Part shown: piece by piece, positions 54,805 through 64,000 of the stretch | How positions within the stretch are numbered: the first letter of the stretch is position 1 | Layout: each line of letters opens with the position of its first letter | Assembly: GCA_022701365.1 (NCBI GenBank) | Contig: JAKUHH010000177.1 | Location: 1,302,001 to 1,366,000, forward strand | Origin: Mycocentrospora acerina | Taxonomy: Eukaryota > Ascomycota > Dothideomycetes > Pleosporales | Direction of reading: 5' to 3' | DNA length: 64,000 nucleotides | Made by a program: the position numbers and the translations under genes | The notes under the pieces: generated by a model | Database searches by the model: none | Told to the model about the DNA's origin: nothing | The model's input: the letters and a program-made list of their open reading frames with translations, nothing else

Positions 54805-55875
54805 CTACTTGCTCTGCATATCTTGCTCCACAATATCCCTCACATATCCAGCCACTCTCTCTGCAACAGGCACACTGTGATTTATGCAGAAACCATGTGG
54901 CCAGTTCTCATTCTCATCAACATCCATGATTGGCTTCCACTCTTCTCCCCCTTGCTGCACACTGCGTCGCCCACGTGTCCGAATTAACTGGTCCCGCGTC
55001 CCATCCGCAACCCAGTGATCCTTTTGCGCAAACAAAAATCGTAAAATAGGCCTTGGGTGCGGATGACCTGATTTCGAAGGGACAGCTGCACCCCAGACAT
55101 CCTCATCCCAGATATCTGTATCAATCTGGAACATCTCGTCGCGCGCCATATGTAGAGACTGTTGAATGCCATGCGGCGACTTGACAAAAGAAGCCGTAGT
55201 GTGCGCTGCATCATCCGGGAAGCCCAAAAAGCTCTTGATGAGCATAGTAATGAAGGAGACGGGCAAAAGCAGCATCCAGAACCCAGCAAATGCAGAGACA
55301 AAAGCCGCGAAATTCGAGTTCTTGAGATATGGCGCAGCCTTAATTCCACTTTCACTTCTCGCAATATCCACCACTGTGGGGAACAATCCTACCGCGCCCG
55401 AAATCCGCGTCTCAAAGTCCTCCCCGGCCATCCCGTGGGCGCGCAGCCGTCGCAGAATCTCAAGCGAGATGTACGCGCCGACGGAGTGGCCCATTAGAAT
55501 GACACGTACATCTCTCCCGCCTTGATCTTTTGCTTCCTCCACCAGGTCTGTAACATCTTCTTCCGAGTGGCGGATCTGATCCTGCAGTCCATAAGGGGGG
55601 TTTTTCCGCCATTTCAGCGTTTTGATCTCCGAGGTGGACATTTCAAAGCCGGAGAGGGAGCGGCCATAGACTTGGAACTCGACATCGCGGTTGGAGGCAT
55701 TATCTCGGGTGAGCAGGCCGTAGAGATGGGTAAGGAAGGTGCGATAGTATTCTATCAAACCAGGGTTGCCCGTGATGAAGTAAATTATGTAGGTTCGGGC
55801 TGCGGCTTTTTTCCCAGGTTCCGGAGGGCTTAGAAGATGAATCTTTGAGGATGGTTTAGAGGGCTTGGATGCCAT
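54805..55875 (-). CDS. Lipid-droplet-associated alpha/beta hydrolase (LDAH family)
   Basis: A single exon of 356 aa from the ATG at 55875 (MASKPSKPSS). An upstream in-frame ATG at 55992 would add 39 residues with an Ile/Tyr-rich, unlikely N-terminus. Family marks are IIYFITGNPGLIEYY (residues about 30-44) and the nucleophile elbow VILMGHSVGAYISLE with Ser131. A hydrophobic hairpin (about residues 190-220, FAGFWMLLLPVSFITMLIKS) could bind lipid droplets, and a late HSVPVAERVAGYV supplies the likely catalytic His. LDAH-type enzymes (PF10230) are lipid-droplet serine hydrolases affecting sterol-ester or triglyceride storage. The precise substrate is open. Confidence 0.9.
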   Translation of the reverse strand: MASKPSKPSSKIHLLSPPEPGKKAAARTYIIYFITGNPGLIEYYRTFLTHLYGLLTRDNASNRDVEFQVYGRSLSGFEMSTSEIKTLKWRKNPPYGLQDQIRHSEEDVTDLVEEAKDQGGRDVRVILMGHSVGAYISLEILRRLRAHGMAGEDFETRISGAVGLFPTVVDIARSESGIKAAPYLKNSNFAAFVSAFAGFWMLLLPVSFITMLIKSFLGFPDDAAHTTASFVKSPHGIQQSLHMARDEMFQIDTDIWDEDVWGAAVPSKSGHPHPRPILRFLFAQKDHWVADGTRDQLIRTRGRRSVQQGGEEWKPIMDVDENENWPHGFCINHSVPVAERVAGYVRDIVEQDMQSK

Positions 55876-57818
55876 TATGGAGACTGAGATCAGGATTTTG
55901 GGGTAATTGATGCTGTGGTTGGGGTAAATGTATATGTTGTTCAGAGCGGTTTTTATGGAGATTTTCGATAAGATTGGATGGGCTAGACTCATTTAGGCTT
56001 GGTTTTGACTTTAGCGTAAAAGCATGGATGAGCTTAATTCATCTGTGGGTTAGTGTTAATCGCATCTAGGCTTTATCAAATCTGCGTTATTATCATTTGC
56101 GGTTTTTGAGATGCAGTGCATCATCTTCCAATTAGATGACCGTAGCGAGAGGGCTAATGATGCTTAACACATCTTCCTTGGCTATTTCAACTTGATCATC
56201 TTCAGCTTACTCGCCTTTAGTCTGCCCACTTCCTTCCCTTCAGCTGCAAACATAAAGTATCAATAGCTGTCAATTTCAACTTTTAATCTTCTCCTCTTCC
56301 TTTCTCATGGATAGTAATTGATCTGTCGAAAGGACAAATCCCGGCCACCGGTCCTCATTCGATACCACTCCAGGGAATCCAGATGGACAGAACAACGCTG
56401 AGAGTCTCTGCAACACAGCTTCGTCTACCCAGGAAGCTTACAGATACAACCAGATTTCCCAGTACAGACACTTTCACCGCCCTGTTCTCCAGTCGTGTGT
56501 TGGCAACGAGCCTCTCCAATGTAGTCTGCATACCACGGTCGTGTCTGAGGCGAGCTTCGAAGCCATATCGTATATGTAGGGAAGCGATGTTAATGATCAA
56601 GAGATAATCTGCCAGGGGAATGTCCCGTGAAGACTACAACGAATTTACACAATGTGCTCAAACATATGAGGCTTTCGTATGCATCTCGAAACCTCTTTGC
56701 AGATGGAATATATATCAACTAGAGTGACCAGAAAGAGAAGAGCCATCAAGTCAATTTGGTGAGTGATATGTATAGTATGATAGAGATTGCTCTGATATAC
56801 ATCGGATCTGATGAGAATAGCCACGGACATAGCCTGTGCTCATCCCTGGATGACTTGTGCGAGATGTTTGAGAACACACTTAAGAACAATAATAGATACT
56901 AGGCTTCTTTTCATTGGCTTGCCGAAGATGATCAATTCTTTATTGACGCTCGATGGAAGTCTTTATACACTCTCTTCCGCCAATAGTGATTATGTCGCGG
57001 CTGGGTGGTTCAAGAGGCGTGATTGATGCAAGAAGCCTGGACTATACGGACACAGAGTGTTTTCAGCTAGGAAAGACTGATGAAATTGCTGTGCTGGCTG
57101 GAAGCACGAGTAAATATCGTCTTTATCGGACACGATCTCAATACACGTGTTTCCGCGCTACACAAAGACCTATACAAGAATTTTCATACAGATAGAGTGA
57201 GGCCCTTTCCGACGAATCGGCGAATTTTCCATTATGTTTGTTGGAAATTCTCGGGAGCTCAAGATTACTCACATTTTCAGATCCACGCGATGGAATTCAT
57301 GCCTTCAAGGAAATATTGGAACATTCAGATCACACCATTGGCATATCCTTGATTAATAACAGTCCGTAAAAATAGCCTTGTGGGCTGGCTAAGGAGAAAT
57401 GGACGCGAAAACATTAAGTAGAAGCTAAGATGCATAATCCATAACTTGACAATGTGATTTGTCCTCTACATTTGTCTCATGCTATTGAATTGACTTATTC
57501 GAAATGTTTAAAGGAAGATGCCCGTTTGTAAACTTCAAGTTCGTGAAAGACAGTAAGGTACTTTCCATGATACCAAAGTTATGTGCATAATCCAGTAAAA
57601 TAATAGGCTTTACAGACTCAACCAAGTGGTGCAGTACTTGTCCAAGATCAGAATGGGTGAGTGGAAGTGAGGTCAGGGATGGCCGTCTCTTCGTGCATAT
57701 GATCCTTGTCCCGCCAAGCGGCCCCTGCGCCATCCCGCATCGCACTCCCGCGAAGCTCCACGCGACGAGCAGCCCTTCCGGTCCATTTACGCCGTCCCCT
57801 ACGTCTTCCACCTTCACC
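55876..57818. other. Gene-free divergent spacer of 1.9 kb (LDAH / AP-2 mu)
   Basis: No coding region with family features, RNA gene or transposon was seen; the open frames are all under 100 codons apart from frames antisense to the AP-2 gene. The middle (about 56.0-57.6 kb) is AT-richer than the flanking genes. It contains the promoters of both genes. Confidence 0.65.
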
Positions 57819-59236
57819 ATGCTCTCCGGGATCCTCATCTTCAACCAGAAAGGCGAGAACCTGATATTTCGCGCCTTCCGCAACGACTGCCGCCCGCGTC
57901 TCGCCGACGTCTTCCGCATCCAGGTCATCTCCAACGCTCAAGTACGCTCACCAATTCTCACACTTGGCTCGACGACCTTTAGCCATGTTAAACATGAAAA
58001 CATATACCTGGTGGCAGTGACGAAGAGCAATGCGAACGCAGCGCTGGTGTTTGAGTTCCTGTACCGATTGGTGGGATTGGGAAAGGCATACTTTGGGAAG
58101 TTTGATGAGGAGGCCGTAAAGAACAACTTTGTGTTGGTGTACGAGCTCTTGGATGAGATTCTGGACTTCGGGTACCCTCAGAATACGGAGACCGATACAC
58201 TGAAGATGTACATCACAACGGAGGGAGTCAAGTCGGAGAGAGCGATGGTAGATTCTACCCCTATCAAAGGCGCAAGAACATCCACTAATAACCATGCAGG
58301 AGGATTCATCGAAGATTACAATGCAGGCAACAGGAGCCCTGTCATGGCGACGAGCAGATATCAAATATCGCAAGAACGAGGCCTTTGTTGATGTTATCGA
58401 GGATGTGAACCTGCTCATGTCAGCAACAGGAACTGTGCTGCGAGCGGATGTCAACGGCCAGATCGTAATGCGCGCATATCTTTCAGGGACACCAGAGTGC
58501 AAATTTGGGCTGAACGACCGGTTAACACTGGGCGAGGATACTCTCCAACATCCATCAGGAAATAAAGCAGGTGCAAAGGCTACGAAAGCAGCAGCTGGCA
58601 GTGTTACGCTCGAGGACTGCCAATTCCACCAGTGCGTGAAGCTAGGAAAGTTTGACACAGACAGGATAATATCCTTCGTCCCGCCAGACGGCGAGTTTGA
58701 ACTCATGCGATATCGGGCAACCGAGAACGTCAACCTGCCGTTCAAAGTCCACGCTATCGTAAATGAGGTAGGCAAAACGAAAGTCGAATACAGCATCGCC
58801 ATTCGCGCCAACTACGGCTCCAAGCTCTTTGCCACGAATGTCGTCGTGCGGATACCAACGCCCCTGAACACAGCCCGCATTACCGAACGAACGTCGCAAG
58901 GCAAAGCAAAGTACGAGCCCGAGCACAACAACATCGTCTGGAAGATTCCGCGCTTCACAGGTCAGAGTGAATTTGTGTTGAGCGCAGAGGCTAGTTTGAC
59001 CAGCATGACCAATCAAAAGGCCTGGTCGAGACCACCGCTCAACCTGAGCTTTTCGCTGCTCATGTTCACTAGTTCAGGGCTACTTGTGCGGTACTTGAAG
59101 GTTTTTGAAAAGGGCAACTACAGCAGCGTGAAGTGGGTGCGATACATGACGAGAGCGGGTAATTATGAGATAAGGTAAGCTCCTCTTTTTGCTTAATAAG
59201 TTTTCCACGAAGTACTAATTCTTGACCAGGTTTTAA
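57819..59236 (+). CDS. APM4: AP-2 clathrin adaptor complex mu subunit
   Basis: Three exons: 57819-58247, 58300-59174 and 59230-59236, giving 436 aa, the standard mu2 size. Residues 1-140 are the longin domain: MLSGILIFNQKGENLIFRAF, NIYLVAVTKSNANAALVFEF and NNFVLVYELLDEILDFGYPQ. A linker with TMQATGALSWRRADIKYRKN leads to the mu-homology domain, including NEAFVDVIEDVNLLMSATG and closing RYMTRAGNYEIRF. AP-2 binds PI(4,5)P2 and tyrosine-based cargo signals at the plasma membrane for endocytosis. TQATGAVSWR-type sequence includes the phosphorylated Thr of animal mu2; here it is MQATGALSWR, so the Thr is kept. The last exon adds only seven coding bases (completing Arg, then Phe and the stop). Confidence 0.95.
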
Positions 59237-59780
59237 TACTTGTTGGGTAACTTATATACAATTGGCAACTTTAATAGAAGCGTTGCATTGCAGGCGTTTT
59301 TGAAGCGCATAGTCGGATGTTTTGGAAATCCAATGAATTTCCGCTCACGCATGTGTAAAATCTCTGAACAAACGTGAGGAAGATAGAAGCCATTACGCTA
59401 AATTGATAATCAGGAGAGTCGAGTAAAAAAACCATTTTGTTTGAGAAACAAAGGCCAAGTAAAAGCGAAAAAGCGGTGAGACAACAATGAATAAGGTCTT
59501 GCTGACGTAGAGAGAAACCGCAAATGCCTCTAAACTCACTCAGCTTAGTGATTCAAATCGATAAAGGGGGACGACGTTTTGTGAAGCAATCCCCCTAATT
59601 TGTACGAACCCTAGTATTTACATTTTGAGGTTAGAAGACCTCTCTACGAACCTGATTCTGGACTGAAAAAGCGATACGAATAATGAAAGTCTTGACAAAC
59701 ACTTTATAAAATAGCTTCTTCACTTGCAAACACATTTTCGAAAAGTGATTTTTTTGGATGCTTTGCATGTAGTGTTCAGG
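59237..59780. other. Convergent 3' intergenic region (AP-2 mu / amidase)
   Basis: No gene is seen. The sequence is AT-rich as expected for 3' UTRs, with no repeat of note. Confidence 0.65.
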
Positions 59781-61412
59781 CTATGGCAAGCCGATCACAT
59801 TTCTGATGTGTTCTAGAATAGCCAAGATCTGCTCATCAGCAAATCGCCTACCCACAAGCTGTAGCCCAACAGGTGCACCATGAAATTCCTCAGGGTCCCA
59901 CAACTTCCGATTATCCTCATCTTGTCCATTGCATAGACTTTCGTCGTCGCCCCACACGTCTGTGGCTTTGTCAACTTGGCATACTGGAAAGACTACACCC
60001 GGGTAATCAAGTAGATTCCACTGGCTTGTGTAACTCCAATACTTTGCAGTATTGTGCTTTGGGGCTACGCCAGGACCGACAGGGCAAAGCAGCGCATCGA
60101 TACCATACTTGTTCCAATGCAGCGCATACTCCTTGCGGTATGCTTCACGTTCCTCGTACCAGTATGCTAGCTCACCAACCGAGAGTTTCTTAACACATGG
60201 GTTCTCCTTGATGATCCATTCGGATAGTGGACGCCACGGCTCACCGGATGAATTGATATCTTCGGTATCTGCCTCACCGCCATCTGGATAGTAGAGTGAA
60301 GACAATATTGCCCAGGCTTCATCATGTAAGTATGATGGAAAGTCGACTATCTCGACACCTTGCTTTTTCAGTTGATCTGCAACCAACTTTAAACCACGAG
60401 TGATCGGCGGGTGAGGTCGTACAACCCCATCATGCCAAAGGACGCCTATTCTCAATGGCCGGCCTGTGGGTAGGGAGTAGGATCGCCATGGCATAGGAAT
60501 CAGTGCCGGCTCCGTCAGCCACGGCTCTGAGTCGATGATGGTCTTCATGAAGATCTTCAACCCGTCAAGCGATGTTGAAAGCGGACCGAGGACAGTCTCC
60601 ACGGTATCCGCTCCTGCCATCATGTAGCCCCAGCCGTCGGTGGGAAGTCGGAAAGCCGTTGGTTTTAGCCCGTATATGCCACAATTGGCAGCCGGACTTC
60701 GGATGGAACCCCCGACGTCCGAACCAATTCCTATGCATGAACCGCGAAGCGCAATGAGGGCCCCTTCGCCACCGGAGCTTCCCCCCGACGTGAGGTTGCG
60801 GTTGTAAGGGTTGGTGGTTACACCGTATAGGTTAGAGTCCGTTTCTAGATGCATCATTGTCTGCGGGACCGTTGTTCTGCAATGAAACACAGCACCTGCA
60901 TTCCAAAGTACTTGCAGGATATGTGCATCTTCTTTGGTAATAGTGTCCCAGTGCGAAACATACCCGGTTGTGCATCGTAGGCCTTGCAGTCCAATGTGTT
61001 CTTTCACGCTGATCGGCAAGCCATGGAGCGGGCCTAATGGACGTCTGTGTTCCTGAAAGTAGGCATCAAGTTCCCTTGCTCTTTTCAAAGCCCGGTCGGG
61101 AAGGAGTTCAGTAATACAATTAGCTAGTTGTTGGGCTATTGCTGCACGCTGAAGGTACGCATTGGTGACCTGGACGGCAGTGAGTTGACCAGTTGCCAGC
61201 GAAGCGAGGAGTCCCTCTGGGAGTAGACCTGTGATTGAAACAGTTTGTTTGTCAAGGACTCGCTCTGGAATGCTGGTGCCATTTTTGGGTGGATTGGCCG
61301 GTATCACAGGTACTGGAGGAGACAGCAAAGCGATTGTCGAGTCCCGGTAGTCTTGAGCATCCTTGGCAATATCCTCCCACGAGCTCTCTGGCTGCGACTT
61401 TGAAGTTGGCAT
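59781..61412 (-). CDS. Acetamidase-type amidase (amidase signature family)
   Basis: A single exon of 543 aa, the length of fungal acetamidases. The Ser-cisSer-Lys triad can be placed: Lys137 in GLPISVKEH, cis-Ser212 in TSGGSSGGEGAL and nucleophile Ser236 in GSDVGGSIRSPAA. A KPTAFRLPTDG stretch and the C-terminal FHGAPVGLQLVGRRFADEQIL are also family features. The protein hydrolyses small amides to acid plus ammonia in the cytosol. Relatives include the Aspergillus acetamidase AmdS, but substrate range cannot be read from sequence. No signal peptide. It is divergent from the MSS116-type helicase with 293 bp between starts. Confidence 0.92.
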   Translation of the reverse strand: MPTSKSQPESSWEDIAKDAQDYRDSTIALLSPPVPVIPANPPKNGTSIPERVLDKQTVSITGLLPEGLLASLATGQLTAVQVTNAYLQRAAIAQQLANCITELLPDRALKRARELDAYFQEHRRPLGPLHGLPISVKEHIGLQGLRCTTGYVSHWDTITKEDAHILQVLWNAGAVFHCRTTVPQTMMHLETDSNLYGVTTNPYNRNLTSGGSSGGEGALIALRGSCIGIGSDVGGSIRSPAANCGIYGLKPTAFRLPTDGWGYMMAGADTVETVLGPLSTSLDGLKIFMKTIIDSEPWLTEPALIPMPWRSYSLPTGRPLRIGVLWHDGVVRPHPPITRGLKLVADQLKKQGVEIVDFPSYLHDEAWAILSSLYYPDGGEADTEDINSSGEPWRPLSEWIIKENPCVKKLSVGELAYWYEEREAYRKEYALHWNKYGIDALLCPVGPGVAPKHNTAKYWSYTSQWNLLDYPGVVFPVCQVDKATDVWGDDESLCNGQDEDNRKLWDPEEFHGAPVGLQLVGRRFADEQILAILEHIRNVIGLP

Positions 61413-61705
61413 TATAATTTGCCCTCAAAGGCATGTCAGGGCCACGTGTAGGCCCCGAGAGAATAATGGCGGCCTGCAAGGGTCCACAGCAACAACGCTG
61501 ATGTCACATGGAGCATCCGTCGATAACGATAAGGAAGTCGGCCGTGTCAAGCGCCGACCAAAGTTGAACTTTTTTGACAACGCGTCGCAGACATTTTCAG
61601 AGGCGATCAGTCTCTTTCCCCCTCTCACAACACTATTTCGGTTTTTTGGTTGTTCATCTGGTCTTTTCCGGGGCTGTCTTTTGTGTATGTACAGTTGCTA
61701 AAACA

Positions 61706-63564
61706 ATGATATCAATTCCACACTCTCTGTCACTGCGCTCGCTTGCTCGCTGCCATCTCCCATTGCGCCTGTCTCTTTCAACTAATACACTCTCCAGCCG
61801 TCCAACAATACTTTCCAGCTCCACCCACAGCCACGACCACAGACAACTCACCACTATGCCTCCGCCATCAAAGCGCAAGTTCAGGCCGAGGGGCGACCGT
61901 GCCGGCGGTGCTGTCAACGGCGACCGCAACGGTGCACCCACGACTGCCCGCTCGACGGTTGCACAACAACCAAAGCGCCCCAAGGTCGAGAGCACGATAC
62001 CTACCAGTGAGGGTACTGTCGACATCAAGCAAATGTACAGCATGGCTGCTGGCGACGCAGAGCCAAAGAAGTGGGCAGAGATGAACGGCAAACTGGACAA
62101 GTCGCTACTGAACGGTCTGGACAAGATGGGCTTCGAGTAAGTGCATCTCAGCAAGGACGTCCTTGCAACACAGCTAACCCGTGCAGATTCATGTCCCCAG
62201 TCCAGCAAAAGGTCCTCACTGAGCTGCCGTCATTCTCGTCCGACTGTGTTGTACAAGCCAAGACAGGCACGGGCAAGACTGTTGCCTTTTTGCTCCCCGC
62301 CATCCAGAATCTGTTGGCAGGTAACATGCCTCCGCGAGGCCACGTCGGTATCCTTGTTGTGTGCCCCACACGCGAGTTGGCTCTGCAGATTGCCAAGGAG
62401 TGCACTGCTCTCACTGCTTGCTTGCCTCACAGGATGGAGTGCCATACGGCTTTTGGAGGCACTGCCCGTGCATCGAACCTAAGGGCCTTCCTCAACGGAA
62501 ACCCTACCGTTCTTGTTGCTACTCCTGGCCGTCTCGACGACATTCTAGGCGAGGAAGAGGTGCGCAGGAGGTTCAGCCATGTCAAGACGGTTGTTCTCGA
62601 CGAGGCCGATCAGATGCTCGACCAGGGGTTTGCGCCCGCCATTAAGAAGATTTTGAGGCAAATTCCTCCAAAGAATGATGGATGGCAGGGTATGTGCTTC
62701 TCTGCCACCCTTCCTGATGCGGTTCTCGACGTTGCCAAGTGTGTCTTATTCCCTGGATACACCCACCTGTCTACTCTGGACCCCAACGAGGTGCCAACGC
62801 ATGAACGTGTCCCCCAGTTTTATTTTTCGGTGCCCACTATCAAGCATACATTTGCTGCCCTTTTGGCATTGATCAAGGAAGAGTACTCGCAAGACCCCAA
62901 GGACTTCAAAGCTATTGTATTCGGCACTACCGCCAATGGAGTCGCGCTACTTTACGAGCTGTTCAGGCAGGCGCTTCCGCAGTTCAAGTCATTCGAACTG
63001 CACAGCCGCATGAACCAGAACTCTCGTACACGCACAACCAAGGAATTCAAGGAGGCAGAGAGTGGAATTCTCTTTGCTTCGGATGTTGTTGGTCGTGGCA
63101 TGGACTTCCCCAACGTCGGTCTGGTGATCCAGCTGGGTCTTCCGTCGAGTGGCGAGCAATACGTGCACCGAGTAGGACGTACTGCTCGTGCTGGCAAGGA
63201 CGGACGAGCGGTGCTGGTTGTCACGGAGAACGAGTCGTTCTTCCCCAAGACCAACCCCAAGTTGCCCATCCAGCCATACCCCGTGGACATTGTGTCGCAG
63301 CTGCCAAGTCACCAAGCTACGATTGACAGGGCATTTGTCAATGTCGATGAAGTGGCCAAGACCAAGGCCTACCAAGCCTTCCTCGGATACAACAAACCAT
63401 TCTGCAAGAGACTGAGGCTGTCGACGGCGGAGCTTGTGCGCGTAGCCAACGACTTTGCGTTTGCCATGGGCTGCCCAGAGCCACCGATGCTGGAGAAGTC
63501 AACAGTGGGCAAGATGGGGCTCAAGGGAGTGCCTGGCCTGAGGGTTGGATCCATGAGGAGATGA
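61706..63564 (+). CDS. MSS116: MSS116-type DEAD-box RNA helicase, probably mitochondrial
   Basis: Two exons: 61706-62136 and 62187-63564, giving 602 aa. The N-terminus MISIPHSLSLRSLARCHLPL is rich in Ser, Leu and Arg without acidic residues, a good mitochondrial leader. A second in-frame ATG at 61856 (MPPPSKRKFRPRGD) would give a 552-aa form with a basic, nuclear-like start. The helicase motifs follow in order: Q region FMSPVQQKVLTELP, motif I AKTGTGKT, Ia PTRELALQ, Ib TPGRLDD, II VLDEADQML, III SAT, IV/V SDVVGRGMDFP and VI YVHRVGRTARAG. The C-terminal extension is typical of the Mss116/CYT-19 group. The family remodels group I and II introns and other mitochondrial RNAs using ATP. The intron begins within GA|A codon and its removal restores GFEFMSPVQ. 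Confidence 0.93.
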
Positions 63565-64000
63565 GGTGGAAGCGGCTTCAAATGACTCGATGACAAGGGC
63601 AGACATTGTGTACGCGATGCACAAGGATGGTATGTACGAAACATGACACTGGCCCTTGTCCAAAAGACTTGATTTCACCAAGATGGCGTTTTCTTTTCCG
63701 GTTCAAAGCGTATAGACGGTTTATTATACGGGCTCATCACGGGGCAGGCAAAGCGGTTGTGTTTGATTGGTGTATACTTGTTTTCTTGGGGATAGATGGG
63801 GATAGCAAGTAGAAACTAGAGGCTCTTTTTTTCCCGTGAGAATGATGGGAGCGTGTATATAAAATGTGGGGACGTGCTTTGCTGTTCACATGCGGCGGCG
63901 TCTTTGGGCAAAGTAAGTAGATTGTGAAACAAACACGGGTTAGGAATTATTCCCAGTTTTTTGTGCATTTTCTCTGTGTAACATGTGTTGCCAAGAAATT
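63565..64000. other. 3' region of the MSS116-type gene to the window edge
   Basis: This contains the likely 3' UTR and following spacer. No further gene is seen before the right edge. Confidence 0.6.

Overview
The window is nuclear DNA from a filamentous ascomycete. Most genes carry short spliceosomal introns of about 47-100 nt with GT-AG ends, coding GC is high, and the gene families are fungal (RcoA/Tup1, CCG-9 trehalose synthase, Azf1-type zinc finger, wax-synthase-like acyltransferase). The gene style and protein wording suggest a dothideomycete, probably Pleosporales; that placement is inference from memory of the families, not from a search. I find 21 protein genes and no convincing RNA gene, transposon or CRISPR array.

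Layout. 1-3.3 kb: a wax-synthase-like membrane acyltransferase cut by the left edge, divergent from the GTPase gene RBG1/DRG1. 3.3-21.3 kb: a very gene-poor stretch of about 18 kb holding only one gene, a four-finger Azf1-like transcription factor at 9.1-10.7 kb; its far end (17.9-21.2 kb) becomes AT-rich and then full of microsatellites. 21.3-27.6 kb: the global co-repressor rcoA and, divergently, the clock-controlled trehalose synthase gene ccg-9. 28.5-33.8 kb: a SIZ/PIAS SUMO ligase, a small nucleolar-type DUF2423 protein and an unrecognised acidic protein. 34.6-44.3 kb: four consecutive minus-strand genes for small-molecule and lipid metabolism (aldehyde dehydrogenase, Dal5/Fen2-type transporter, FAT1-like acyl-CoA synthetase, second MFS transporter), followed by a divergent hotdog thioesterase with a mitochondrial-type leader. 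45.8-64 kb: dense housekeeping genes: mitoribosomal protein mS33, RNase III, a stand-alone glycinamide ribonucleotide synthetase, an OCRL-like inositol 5-phosphatase, DCP1, a lipid-droplet hydrolase, AP-2 mu, an acetamidase-type amidase and an MSS116-type DEAD-box helicase.

Exon boundaries were read by eye from splice motifs and checked by reading-frame arithmetic; every spliced model given here sums to a multiple of three. No undescribed system is proven. The best leads are the Azf1-like regulator isolated in an 18-kb gene desert, the monofunctional GAR synthetase where fungi normally have a GARS-AIRS fusion, the intron-spanning open frame in the DUF2423 gene, the tandem repeats in the shared mS33/RNase III promoter, and clusters of microexons (14-29 nt) in RBG1 and in a transporter.
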